From assembly GCA_026005175.1 (NCBI GenBank), contig BPKO01000012.1:83935-147934 (forward strand): a stretch of 64,000 nucleotides of DNA, read 5' to 3'. Position 1 is the stretch's first letter, and the number at the start of each line of letters is the position of its first letter. Under the pieces are notes generated by a model. That model searched no databases. It had not been told where the DNA came from and worked only from the letters and a program-made list of their open reading frames with translations. This document shows positions 1 to 8,168 of the stretch, one piece after another. This stretch comes from Candidatus Tectimicrobiota bacterium (GTDB lineage: Bacteria; Tectomicrobia; Entotheonellia; Entotheonellales; Entotheonellaceae). Made by a program: the position numbers and the translations under genes.

Positions 1-379
1 CAGAGAAAAAAAGACGATCAAGCAAAAAATCGAAAAAAGCAGCGGGGACAAGCTGAACGCTCCATTCCGTCATGCCGAAAATGCGGATGCTAATCGACGT
101 CAGTAACGCTGAAAGTGGCGGATGGGTAATGTAATAGACAAATTCCTCTGGCGCTACACGCCCCGTATTAAGAATCTGTCCCAAACCAAAATCAATGTAT
201 CCATATCTCACAAAGTTTCGTGCTGCAATAGAGTAAACTGCGTTATTGAAGCCGCTGCTTGGAGAAACCTTTCCCGATCCAAGCGTCACCAGAGGCTCAA
301 AAATGTTATACATCCGCAAGACAATTGCGTATATAAAAATCAGAAATATAAAAATACCAAACTTGTTTTTACACATCAT
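1..379 (-). CDS. GT39-type membrane glycosyltransferase, N-terminal part, runs off the left edge
   Basis: The gene starts with ATG at 379, sharing ATGA with the stop of the upstream GtrB-like gene, and leaves the window at base 1. The visible part has a hydrophobic first helix (FGIFIFLIFIYAIVL), then the THPPLSALL and IFGMTEWSVQLVP segments. These match the first periplasmic loop of dolichyl-phosphate-mannose/ArnT-type glycosyltransferases (GT39/PMT), which move sugars from polyprenyl phosphate carriers. As read, the last 15 codons give FFDFLLDRLFFS. Removing one base of the G run at 44-47 gives a perfect membrane helix (LLFSIFCLIVFFSL), so a one-base insertion is likely. The segment is clearly more AT-rich than the neighbouring genes. 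The family call is an inference from a short fragment. Confidence 0.6.
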   Translation of the reverse strand, partial: MMCKNKFGIFIFLIFIYAIVLRMYNIFEPLVTLGSGKVSPSSGFNNAVYSIAARNFVRYGYIDFGLGQILNTGRVAPEEFVYYITHPPLSALLTSISIRIFGMTEWSVQLVPAAFFDFLLDRLFFS

Positions 380-1374
380 GGCTCGCCTATCTGTGATTCG
401 ACATAGTCTTTCACGAAATACAACGGCCGTTGTTTGCTCTCGTTGAAGATACGGCCCAGGTATTCCCCGATGATTCCCAAGGTCAGCAGCTGCACTGCGC
501 CGAGAGAGAGAATGGCCACCATCAGCGAAGGATACCCGGCCACCGGCTCGCCCCACACAAGGGTCTTGTATACGACAAACAGGGCGTAGGCGGCGGCCAG
601 GCAGGCGGTCAGCAGGCCCAGATAGCTGGCCACTTTTAGCGGCGCGATGGTAAAGGAGGTGATCCCCTCGATGGCGAGGTTCCACAGGCGCCAGTAGCTC
701 CACTTGGTGGTGCCGGCGTAGCGGGGGTCGCGGCGGTAGGGGACGGCTTTTTGCGGGTAGCCGATCCAGGCAAAGAGCCCTTTCATGAAGCGGTGTTGCT
801 CGCGCAGCTGCCGCAGGGCGTTGACGGCACGGCGGCTGAGCAGCCGGAAGTCGCCGGTGTCTTCGGGCAGGGGCACGCGTGCCAGCTTCTGCAACACGCG
901 GTAAAACGCGTAAGCCGTGGCTTTTTTGAGCCAGGTTTCTCCTTGGCGGGCCACGCGCTTGCCGTAGACGACGTCGTAGCCGGCGCGCCAGTGCTTGACC
1001 AGCTCGGGAATGAGTTCGGGCGGATCTTGCAAGTCGGCATCGAGGACCACCACGGCGTCGCCTTTGGCAAAGTCAAGACCGGCGCTCAGGGCGATTTCCT
1101 TGCCAAAGTTGCGGCTTAAGTCGACAATGGCAATGCGCGGGTCGGCCTCGTGCAGCTGCCGCATAATGGCCAGGCTGTCGTCGCGACTGCCGTCGTTGAC
1201 CAGGACGATTTCGCTGGCCATGGGCAGGGTATCGAGCACGGCCGTCAGCCGCCGCACGCAGGCGGGCAAGGTTTCGGCTTCGTTGTAGACCGGAATGACC
1301 ACCGACAGCAGGCCGCCTTCAGCCTGAGATGCCGGAGGGATGTGCGGTTCTGCGAGCGTCGCTTGGTTTTCCAT
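376..1374 (-). CDS. GtrB/DPM1-type polyprenyl-phosphate glycosyltransferase (GT2)
   Basis: The 332-residue protein begins at ATG 1374 after a GAGG motif. A catalytic GT2 domain fills the N-terminal two thirds: LLSVVIPVYNEAETL, VNDGSRDDS, and the metal-binding VVLDADLQDPP. Two membrane helices follow near the C-terminus (VASYLGLLTACLAAAYALFVV and LGAVQLLTLGIIGEYLGRIF). The layout and length match bactoprenol glucosyltransferase GtrB and dolichol-phosphate-mannose synthase-like enzymes, which charge the lipid carrier on the inner leaflet. The preceding gene encodes a GtrA-type protein and the following gene a GT39 enzyme, so the three could form a sugar-side-branching system: carrier charging, flipping, transfer. 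The sugar is not predictable. The start overlaps the end of the GtrA gene by 56 bases. Confidence 0.88.
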   Translation of the reverse strand: MENQATLAEPHIPPASQAEGGLLSVVIPVYNEAETLPACVRRLTAVLDTLPMASEIVLVNDGSRDDSLAIMRQLHEADPRIAIVDLSRNFGKEIALSAGLDFAKGDAVVVLDADLQDPPELIPELVKHWRAGYDVVYGKRVARQGETWLKKATAYAFYRVLQKLARVPLPEDTGDFRLLSRRAVNALRQLREQHRFMKGLFAWIGYPQKAVPYRRDPRYAGTTKWSYWRLWNLAIEGITSFTIAPLKVASYLGLLTACLAAAYALFVVYKTLVWGEPVAGYPSLMVAILSLGAVQLLTLGIIGEYLGRIFNESKQRPLYFVKDYVESQIGEP

Positions 1375-1762
1375 GGCGTGCCTCGTGAAAGGTCCAGCAG
1401 CGGTTACCGATAAAGCCGACAAGGGACACCGTGGCCGTGGCCGCGACCTGGGCCGCCACGTAATGGAGGTGCAGGTGCCAGATGAGCAGGCCCAGAAGCA
1501 GGGTGTTGAGCCCGAGGCCAAAGAAGGCGACGGCGTAGAACTTCGCTACGGCTTCAAGGTGGGACTTGGTGCTGCGAAAGGTGAGGCGGTAGTTGAGGCC
1601 GTAGTTGACCAAGGCGCCCAGGACAAATCCGATCCCCGAGGCCAGCACCGGGGACAGGCGGGCCAGCGCCACCAGCAGCATTAGCGTGCCGTAATGGACG
1701 GCGGTGCCAACCGCTCCGACGCCGAGAAAACACGCAAACTGCCGCAGCGGCAGCGCCGGCAC
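1319..1762 (-). CDS. GtrA-like membrane protein, putative bactoprenol-linked sugar flippase
   Basis: This 147-residue protein has four predicted membrane helices: FLGVGAVGTAVHYGTLMLLV, PVLASGIGFVLGALVNYGLN, an AVAFFGLGLNTLLLGLLIW helix and a last one through VAATATVSLVGFIGNRCW. It carries the family landmarks YGLNYRLTF and FIGNRCWTF. GtrA proteins are thought to flip undecaprenyl-phosphate-glucose. It sits directly before the GtrB-like gene, which is the normal pairing. The last 18 residues overlap the start of the GtrB gene. The start at 1762 lies 15 bases after the stop of the beta-helix protein gene. Confidence 0.85.
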   Translation of the reverse strand: MPALPLRQFACFLGVGAVGTAVHYGTLMLLVALARLSPVLASGIGFVLGALVNYGLNYRLTFRSTKSHLEAVAKFYAVAFFGLGLNTLLLGLLIWHLHLHYVAAQVAATATVSLVGFIGNRCWTFHEARHGKPSDARRTAHPSGISG

Positions 1763-1777
1763 CCGTCGCTCCCGCGG

Positions 1778-3496
1778 CTAGGGCCTCACCACCACCTGCG
1801 TGGGGGCAGCAGGAGGCATGGTATCGGCACCCGCGGTCGCGCTACGCGGGCCGTAGTGGGGCAAGGGCTTCCCCACCTCATAGGCGCCCAGATCAGGTGC
1901 CGCACCGGTGAAGTCGTCGTTGAGGTTGGCCAGCACGGCGCCGGCATCCACGGCCGCGCAGTCGGCCCTCAGGCTCAGGTGCTGCGGCGGCACCGGCGTG
2001 GGCGGCGGCCCCGGAACGTTAAAGGTCTCGAAGCAGGTCTCCTTGCGGATGCGGATGCCGTGGCGCTCAAGGCCGGTGGCGGCGGCAAAGCTGGCCAGGT
2101 CTGGGTAGCGCACGTTGAGCCACTTGAAGACGTCGCGCGTCCGGTCATGCCAGTCAAAGCCGTCGTAGTCCAGGTCGGTGCGCCAGTCGGGGGCCTCGCC
2201 GCTGTTGCCGTCTTCCCAGAGAAAGGAGGCGCCGGTGATGGAAACCCACAGGTTGTTTCGCGACATCACTTTTCGCAGCTGGCCGGCAAACGGCACCAAG
2301 GGCCGCCCCAGGCCCTCGGCGGTGGCGCCCCAGCCCACAAAGGTGTTGTGCGCCAGCAGCACCCGATCGAGCTTGGCCAGCTTGAGCGGACTCTGGCGGC
2401 TGTTGATGACCTGGTTGCGCAGGATGTACCACGGAGCGCTGTTCATGGGCTGGAAGCTGATGCCGTTGTGCATGGCGTTGTGAATGCGGTTGCCCCAGAT
2501 GCGAATGTTGGCGTAGCCGTAGTCCGGCTCGATGCCGTCATCAGAGGTATCAAAAATATCGTTGCCGTAAATGTCGACGTTCACATGCGGGTACGAAATG
2601 CCGTCGGCCACGTTAGAGATGCGGTTGTAAGCGACGCTGTGGTCGGAGGTGTGGTTGAGCTCGATCCCCTCACCGCTCAGGCTGTCGCTGTCGACCGGCT
2701 CGTCGCCGACGATGACGTTGTCGGCAATGTACCAGGCCCGGCCGCCCCCGTTGAGGTAGATGCAGTAATGGCAATTGAGAAACGTGTTGCGGCTGACGAC
2801 CACGTCCTCTGGCGCCCCGTCGGTGGTAAGGCCGTTGCCCACGTCGCGAATGGTAAGGCCTTCGAACCACAGGTGGCTGGCCGCCACCGCAATCCCGGTA
2901 AACACCGCTTCCCCATCGCCGGCGCCCTTCCAGACGATGTAGCGGCCAGGGACGCCGGGCACGGTAAAGCTGACGCGGCCGCCGTAGTGGCCGGCATGGA
3001 GCAGAAAGACGTCGCCGGGCTGGGCGGCGGCCTGGGCGGCGGCGATGCCGCGGAAGGGATCGGCCGCCGTGCCGCTGCCGCCGCCGCTGCCCGGCACCAC
3101 GTGCCAGGTTCTCCCGCCAACGGGCAGCTGCGGTAAGGGGCGCGTGGCCACGGTTAGCGTGCGGCTGGCCGCGCCGCCGTCGGGATCGGCCAGCTCCAGC
3201 CGCACCTCGTAGGAGGTCCCTGGCTGAAGAAAGAGAATGCTACCGGCAAGCATGTTAAAGCCGTTGAAGTCGACGCGAAACAGCGGCATGGCCTGCCGCC
3301 AGTTCGTCTCCCCCAGCGGCCGATACCACACCTGCGCCACGGCGTCGTGGTCGGTGTCGCCGACAATATCCCACTCGATGCCAATGCTGTGCAGGGTGGC
3401 GTAACTGCGCAGCTCCCCCGGCGTCAGCCCCGAGGCGAAAACGGAGGGCGCCAGGACCAGCAAAGCGGCAAGCGCCGCGCACGCATAAAACCGCAT
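1778..3496 (-). CDS. Secreted right-handed parallel beta-helix protein
   Basis: The 572-residue protein has a clear signal peptide (residues 1 to about 22, MRFYACAALAALLVLAPSVFAS). A short fibronectin-III-like stretch follows (residues 25-120, with GTSYEVRLEL). Then comes a long array of N- and G-rich coils such as VVVSRNTFLNCHYCIYLNG, IADNVIVG, VAYNRISNVADGI, VDIYGNDIFDTSDDGIEPD and IRIWGNRIHNAMHNGI. This is the pattern of pectin-lyase-like beta-helix proteins, which include polysaccharide lyases, epimerases and carbohydrate-binding passengers. Within a polysaccharide locus it may trim, epimerise or bind the exported glycan in the periplasm or outside the cell. The C-terminus is proline-rich with no visible sorting signal. 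No catalytic residues can be assigned, so the enzymatic role is open. Confidence 0.8.
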   Translation of the reverse strand: MRFYACAALAALLVLAPSVFASGLTPGELRSYATLHSIGIEWDIVGDTDHDAVAQVWYRPLGETNWRQAMPLFRVDFNGFNMLAGSILFLQPGTSYEVRLELADPDGGAASRTLTVATRPLPQLPVGGRTWHVVPGSGGGSGTAADPFRGIAAAQAAAQPGDVFLLHAGHYGGRVSFTVPGVPGRYIVWKGAGDGEAVFTGIAVAASHLWFEGLTIRDVGNGLTTDGAPEDVVVSRNTFLNCHYCIYLNGGGRAWYIADNVIVGDEPVDSDSLSGEGIELNHTSDHSVAYNRISNVADGISYPHVNVDIYGNDIFDTSDDGIEPDYGYANIRIWGNRIHNAMHNGISFQPMNSAPWYILRNQVINSRQSPLKLAKLDRVLLAHNTFVGWGATAEGLGRPLVPFAGQLRKVMSRNNLWVSITGASFLWEDGNSGEAPDWRTDLDYDGFDWHDRTRDVFKWLNVRYPDLASFAAATGLERHGIRIRKETCFETFNVPGPPPTPVPPQHLSLRADCAAVDAGAVLANLNDDFTGAAPDLGAYEVGKPLPHYGPRSATAGADTMPPAAPTQVVVRP

Positions 3497-3517
3497 GGTG
3501 TTCTCCTTCTCCGGTGT

Positions 3518-4300
3518 TTACCCGCGTCTTTCCAGGCAGCGGCGCCGGAAAGCCAGCCACACCCGCCTTCCCAGAAGGCGCTTGCCGGCCTGTTTGCCGC
3601 TTTCGACCAGCGCAATGCGCCACAGCGTCGGGCGGCGCCGCGCGACGATGCCGACGAAGTGCCCCAGAGAATCGGTGCGGCGCACGGCAAAGCGCCCGTA
3701 CACCCGAGGAGAGGCTTGCGGGTTGGCGAGGCGGGTCTGCGAGGTGCAGACGGTCTCGAATCCCTCGGCCAGCGCCGCGGCAATGACCTGCCGGTTGACA
3801 AAGCCAAAGGGCACGCTGAACGAGGCCACCGCTTCCCCCAGGCGGTCTTCCAGAGTGCGCTTGGAGCGGCGTAGCTCTTCGGCCATGGCACGCGGGGAAA
3901 GGTCGAGAAAACAGGGGTGGGTGGCGCTGTGCGAGCCGATCTCCATGCCGTAGCGGCGCAGCTCGCGGAGGTGGTGCCACTGCACGTAACCCCGGCGCCC
4001 CACGTAGCTCGTGACCACGTAGAACGTGGCTTTCAGCCCGCGCTTGACCAGCTCTGGAAAGGCCACGGTGTAATCCGACTCGCAGCCATCATCAAAGGTG
4101 AGGCCTACGCCACCGGCGACGTCCTCTCGGGGGAGGTCTCGCACGGCCAGCCCCCGGTACCCGTGGTGCTGCAAGTAGTCCAGCTGGGCGGTAAAAGCGC
4201 GCACGGGCAGGCAGTACGGCCGCTCCTCGGGGGCGGCGGCGCGCAGGTCTGTGTCCTCGGCCACCAAGCGGTGGTAAAGCAGAATCGGCATGCGGGGCAT
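3518..4300 (-). CDS. Polysaccharide deacetylase family protein (CE4)
   Basis: This is a 260-residue NodB-homology protein. It has the metal/catalytic signature GLTFDDGCESDY at about residues 65-76 and the zinc-binding HSATHP motif at about 124-129. It opens with LLYHRL, the usual first strand of this family. It has no signal peptide, so it probably works in the cytoplasm or at the inner membrane on a lipid-linked glycan. The neighbours are a GT2 gene upstream and the beta-helix gene downstream. The start at 4300 has GGAG seven bases upstream. The upstream GT2 reading frame runs 209 bases into this gene, probably because of a one-base insertion in that gene. N-deacetylation of an acetamido sugar is inferred from the family. 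Confidence 0.88.
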   Translation of the reverse strand: MPRMPILLYHRLVAEDTDLRAAAPEERPYCLPVRAFTAQLDYLQHHGYRGLAVRDLPREDVAGGVGLTFDDGCESDYTVAFPELVKRGLKATFYVVTSYVGRRGYVQWHHLRELRRYGMEIGSHSATHPCFLDLSPRAMAEELRRSKRTLEDRLGEAVASFSVPFGFVNRQVIAAALAEGFETVCTSQTRLANPQASPRVYGRFAVRRTDSLGHFVGIVARRRPTLWRIALVESGKQAGKRLLGRRVWLAFRRRCLERRG

Positions 4301-5342
4301 GGCGGCTCCTTACGGGAGTGCCGCGGCGAGGCGGGCCCTGCTTGGCCGCGGCGATTTCGTCGAGGAAGCGCTGCAGCGCTGCCGGCGACTTGGCAATGGG
4401 GGGCGGCGGGCGCAGCGCTTTGTAAAGCCGATTCCCGGCCACCAGCAGCGGGTAGGGCAGGAAACTCCCCACATAGGCACGCCAAACCCGCAGGCTGCAA
4501 CACTGCCGCAAGCTCTCGGCCAGCACCGCTCTGGCGGCACGGCGCTGGCCGTGGCGCAGGTAGTGCCAGCCCAGGTCGTAGAGGCGCTCGGCCAGCAGCG
4601 CGGTGAGAAACGCCACTAGCTCGGCATCCTTCGCCTGCTGGGCGGCGCGCCGGTGCTTCTCGATCACCCCCACCTCGCGGCGCAGTGTCACTTCTTCGCG
4701 CTTGCTGCGACCGCCAGCATGCTCGCGGTAGAGGCAGAGGACTTCGTCGACAAGGGCAACGCGAAAAACCCGGGCAAGGCGCGCCCACATGTCCTGGTCC
4801 TCGATGATGTCCAGGGACTCGTCGAAGCCCCCCACGCGCGCAAAGCAAGCGCGGCGCACCAGCACCGAGGGACTCGGCACCGGGTTGCAGCGCAGGATGT
4901 CCCGGTACACCCACCCGCTTGGCGCCGGCCGCTGGTAGGCTCGCGGCAGCAGCCAAACGCCTTCGGCGTCAAACTTGACGGCCCGCGTATAGACCAGACC
5001 CACTTCGGCCGGCTGCGCCCGCAGGCAGGCCACCTGCTTGGCCAGCTTCTGCGGCAGCCAGAGGTCGTCGGCATCCAGGAAGGCAACGAACTCCCCCCGC
5101 GCCTGGGCAATCCCCAGGTTGCGGGCGCTGGCCGGGCCGCCGTTGCGCTTTCTCACCAGGCGGACTTTGTCCGGATAGCGCTGCTGGTAGCGGCAGGCAA
5201 TGGCCGGCGAGGCATCGGTCGAGCCATCGTCAACCAGCACGACCTCAAAGTCGCCGTAGCTCTGGCAGAGCACCGAGTCGAGGGTCTCGGCCAGAAAGCG
5301 CTCGGCGTTGTAGACAGGGATTACCACGCTGACCGCGACCAC
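4092..5342 (-). CDS. GT2 glycosyltransferase, 3' end probably frameshifted
   Basis: The start is GTG 5342, seven bases after GGAGG; upstream codons in this frame belong to the overlapping neighbour. The GT-A fold is clear: VSVVIPVYNAERFLAETL, VDDGSTDAS, GGPASARNLGI, AFLDADDLW and EDQDMW in the acceptor region. As read, the protein is 416 residues, and its last 70 residues are a meaningless Arg/Pro/Gly-rich string overlapping the deacetylase gene. Removing one base of the GGGCCC stretch at 4333-4338 ends the protein at a TAA at 4310, giving 343 residues. The normal spacing with GGAG before the next start is then restored. The true end is therefore probably 4310. The sugar specificity is unknown. 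Confidence 0.85.
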   Translation of the reverse strand: MVAVSVVIPVYNAERFLAETLDSVLCQSYGDFEVVLVDDGSTDASPAIACRYQQRYPDKVRLVRKRNGGPASARNLGIAQARGEFVAFLDADDLWLPQKLAKQVACLRAQPAEVGLVYTRAVKFDAEGVWLLPRAYQRPAPSGWVYRDILRCNPVPSPSVLVRRACFARVGGFDESLDIIEDQDMWARLARVFRVALVDEVLCLYREHAGGRSKREEVTLRREVGVIEKHRRAAQQAKDAELVAFLTALLAERLYDLGWHYLRHGQRRAARAVLAESLRQCCSLRVWRAYVGSFLPYPLLVAGNRLYKALRPPPPIAKSPAALQRFLDEIAAAKQGPPRRGTPVRSRHAPHADSALPPLGGRGHRPARRRPRGAAVLPARARFYRPAGLLAAPRVPGAGRARPPPRGRRRWRRPHL

Positions 5343-6295
5343 TGCGCCCTCCTTGGCCGGCCTGCGCCTGACCACTGCCGCCAGAGGTGACGGGCCCGCG
5401 CGCGGCAGTAGCCGGCCAGCGTGCCGCACAGGCAGACGACGGTGAACCCGTTGCAGGCCACGTCAAACCACGTGCCGCGGCCCAGGGCTGCCCGCCCGCT
5501 GCGCACCCCCATGCCGGCCAGGTGCTTGCCGATGTCGAAGAGCTTGCGCAGCAGGAAGTACCGGTAATGCTGGCGCGTCTCTTGCATCTCGGGCTCGCAG
5601 GCCCGCAGGAAGCCGTCGTGGGCGTACTTGGCCGAGACGGCAAACAGCTCGCGCAGCGAGCCGCGTGCCCGGTGATAGATGATGGCCCGGGGTTCGTACT
5701 TGGTGCAGTAGCCGAACTGTTTTTCCAGCCGGTAGTGAAACTCGGCGTCTGCCCCCGAGGTAAAGCGCGCCGCGTCGTAGCCCCCGGCACGCAGGAAGAC
5801 GTCGCGCCGCATCACGTTGTTGCCGCCGCCCCAGGGGACAAAGGGGGTGGTGCCGATTTTGCCCTCGATGCAGAAGGGGTCCGAGCGGGCATAGAAGCGC
5901 TGCGCCCAGGTGGTGCCGGGTTCCACCAGGGTGCGCCCCACCACGCAGCCCACCCGCTCGCCGGTGAAGGCCCGCAGCAGGGTATCGAGCCACTGCGGGT
6001 CGGCGGCGCAGTCGGCGTCGATGTTGGCCACGTAGGGGCAGCGGGCGGCGGCAATCCCGGCGTTGCGCGCGGCCGGCCAGCCGCGCTGCGGTTCGTAGAG
6101 GTAGCGGATGCCACCGACGCCCTCGTAGCGCCGCACGATGGCGGCGGTGGCGTCGCGCGAGTTGTTGTCGACGACGAGGATCTCCCGCGCCGGGTGCGCT
6201 AAGGCCAGCAAAGAGCGCAGGCAGCGCTCGAGGGTGGCTTCGGCGTTGTAAGCGGCGATGACAATCGAGACTTGCTCGGGGGTGGGCAGGCTCAT
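5321..6295 (-). CDS. GT2 glycosyltransferase
   Basis: The 324-residue enzyme starts at ATG 6295, which shares ATGA with the stop of the asparagine-synthase-like gene. Motifs of the GT-A fold are VSIVIAAYNAEATLERCL, VVDNNSRDAT, GWPAARNAGI and VANIDADCAADPQW, followed by GGGNNVMRRDVFLRAGGYD in the acceptor half. The last 60 residues are Arg-rich with one hydrophobic stretch (GFTVVCLCGTLAGYC), so it may touch the membrane. It probably adds one residue to the repeat unit on the cytoplasmic face. The last seven codons overlap the start of the next GT2 gene. Donor and acceptor cannot be read from the sequence. Confidence 0.88.
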   Translation of the reverse strand: MSLPTPEQVSIVIAAYNAEATLERCLRSLLALAHPAREILVVDNNSRDATAAIVRRYEGVGGIRYLYEPQRGWPAARNAGIAAARCPYVANIDADCAADPQWLDTLLRAFTGERVGCVVGRTLVEPGTTWAQRFYARSDPFCIEGKIGTTPFVPWGGGNNVMRRDVFLRAGGYDAARFTSGADAEFHYRLEKQFGYCTKYEPRAIIYHRARGSLRELFAVSAKYAHDGFLRACEPEMQETRQHYRYFLLRKLFDIGKHLAGMGVRSGRAALGRGTWFDVACNGFTVVCLCGTLAGYCRARARHLWRQWSGAGRPRRAQWSRSAW

Positions 6296-8166
6296 GGCAC
6301 TCGATCGACAAACTGGCGGTGCCACAGCTCCAGGCACAAGAGGGCCCAGAGCTGGTCGCTGAAGTCGCGGCTCCCGCGGCGGTGCGCCTGCAGCAGGGCT
6401 TCGACGGCCGATGGCCGGAAGTAGCCGCGTCCCCGCGCCCGCGCCGACAGGAGAATATCGGCACAGAAGTCGTAGAGCTCCTGGCGTAGCCAGCGGGCTT
6501 TGGGGATGCTGAAGCCTTTTTTGCGCCGCGTCACGATGGAGGCCGGCAGCAGCTGGCGGGCCAGGGCCTTGAGCAGGTACTTGCCCTGCCCGCCGCGGAC
6601 CTTGTAGCGGTCCGGCAGGCTGGCGGCAAACTCGACCAGACGGTAGTCGAGCAGCGGCGCCCGCGCTTCTAGCGACACCGCCATGCTGGCGCGGTCGACT
6701 TTGGTGAGGATGACGTCGGTGAGGTATGTCTTGAGGTCCACGTACTGCCGCCGCGCCGTGGGGGTCGCCGCGGGCAAGGCGTCAAAGTACGTCTCCAGCC
6801 AGCGCTGTGGTGCCTGCACGTCGAGCTCGGCCTGCAGCTCGGGCGTGTACAGCCATTGCTTGCGTTCCGGGTCGAAGGTCATGAGCTTGGTGGCATAGTA
6901 TGCGGCGGCGCGGTCCGAGGTGTGCAGCAGCCACCGCCGGCCCCTCATCCCTGCCGGCAGCCGCCGCGCCAAGGCGTGCAGCCCTTGCACCCGCAGCGCT
7001 GCCGGCAGGGCCTGAAGCAAGCGCGCCGGCAGCGGGTCAAAGTAGCGCGTGTAGCCGGCAAAGAGCTCGTCGCCGCCGTCGCCCGACAGCACCACCGTCA
7101 CGTATCTGCGCGCCAGCTGCGAAACATAGTACGTAGGAACTGCCGAGGAGTCGGCAAAGGGCTCGTCGAAGTACCACACCAGCTCGGGCAGCAGCTTGGC
7201 CATGTCCGGCTTGACGGTGAGCTCGTAGTGCTGGGTACCCAGAAACGTGGCCACTTCCCGCGCATAGGGCAGCTCGCTGTAGCCCGCCTCGTCAAAGCCA
7301 ATGCTGAAGGTCTTCACCTCGCCCATGCCGAGGTGGGCCATGACGGCCACCACGGTGCTTGAGTCGATGCCGCCGCTCAGAAACGCCCCCAGGGGCACAT
7401 CGCTGATCAGCCGCAGGCGCACGGCATCAAAGAGCAGCGTGCGCAGAGTTTCCAGGTAGGCTGCTTCTCCAGCATCCACCGGTGGCACGGCAAAAGACAC
7501 CTCCCAGTAAGGGAAGCGGCGCGCGCCCTGCGCTGTTACCAGCAGCACGTGGCCTGCCGGGAGCTTGTGTACGCCCTGGAAAATGCACAAGTCGCCGGGC
7601 ACGCAGCCCAGGGTAAGGAAGTAGTCAAGGGCGTGCAGGTTCACCGCGGGGGCAAAGCCGGGCACGCGCAGCAAGGCCTTGAGCTCGGAGGCAAAGAGCC
7701 AGCGGCGGCCGTCGTGGGCGTAGTAGAGGGGCTTTTTCCCTACCCGGTCGCGCGCCAGGACGAGCTGGCGCCGGCGGCTGTCCCACAGGGCAATGGCAAA
7801 CATGCCGTTGAGCCGCGTGAAGCACTCGCTGCCGAGCTCTTCGTAGAGGTGGACGATCACCTCGGTATCGCTCTGGGTGTAGAAGCGGTGGCCGCGGGCT
7901 TGCAAGTCGGCCCGCAGCTCGCGGTAGTTGTAGATCTCGCCGTTGAACACCACCCACAGGGAGCGGTCCTCGTTATGGATGGGCTGGCGGCCGGTACTCA
8001 GGTCGATGATGCTCAGGCGGCGCATGCCCAGCCCCACCGCCCCGTCCACGTAGAGGCCTTCGTCGTCGGGGCCGCGATGAAGAATGGCCTGGCACATCTG
8101 GTGGATCACGTCTTCGCACACGGGCTGCGCCGGTGCGTCGTACTTGATGCCCACGATGCCACACAT
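6292..8166 (-). CDS. AsnB-type glutamine-dependent amidotransferase (asparagine synthase family), copy 1
   Basis: The 624-residue protein begins MCGIVGI, so Cys2 is available as the class II glutamine amidotransferase nucleophile. HRGPDDEG, NGEIYNYREL and SDTEVIVHLYEE follow. The C-terminal synthetase domain carries the ATP pyrophosphatase signature FLSGGIDSSTV (about residues 262-272) and LSGDGGDELFAGYTRY. The usual role is ATP-driven transfer of glutamine nitrogen onto a carboxylate. In surface-polysaccharide loci such proteins often accompany uronic acids and are thought to make uronamides. The uronic-acid-type genes at 22.3-26.1 kb make this plausible here, but it is inference. A second copy lies at 38,277-40,220. 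Confidence 0.9.
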   Translation of the reverse strand: MCGIVGIKYDAPAQPVCEDVIHQMCQAILHRGPDDEGLYVDGAVGLGMRRLSIIDLSTGRQPIHNEDRSLWVVFNGEIYNYRELRADLQARGHRFYTQSDTEVIVHLYEELGSECFTRLNGMFAIALWDSRRRQLVLARDRVGKKPLYYAHDGRRWLFASELKALLRVPGFAPAVNLHALDYFLTLGCVPGDLCIFQGVHKLPAGHVLLVTAQGARRFPYWEVSFAVPPVDAGEAAYLETLRTLLFDAVRLRLISDVPLGAFLSGGIDSSTVVAVMAHLGMGEVKTFSIGFDEAGYSELPYAREVATFLGTQHYELTVKPDMAKLLPELVWYFDEPFADSSAVPTYYVSQLARRYVTVVLSGDGGDELFAGYTRYFDPLPARLLQALPAALRVQGLHALARRLPAGMRGRRWLLHTSDRAAAYYATKLMTFDPERKQWLYTPELQAELDVQAPQRWLETYFDALPAATPTARRQYVDLKTYLTDVILTKVDRASMAVSLEARAPLLDYRLVEFAASLPDRYKVRGGQGKYLLKALARQLLPASIVTRRKKGFSIPKARWLRQELYDFCADILLSARARGRGYFRPSAVEALLQAHRRGSRDFSDQLWALLCLELWHRQFVDRVP

Positions 8167-8168
8167 GA

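Noticed and set aside
1694-3136. Long plus-strand open frame opposite the beta-helix gene
   Set aside because: It is an antisense shadow caused by high GC third positions; it has no recognisable domain and a biased Gly/Ala/Val/Arg/His composition.
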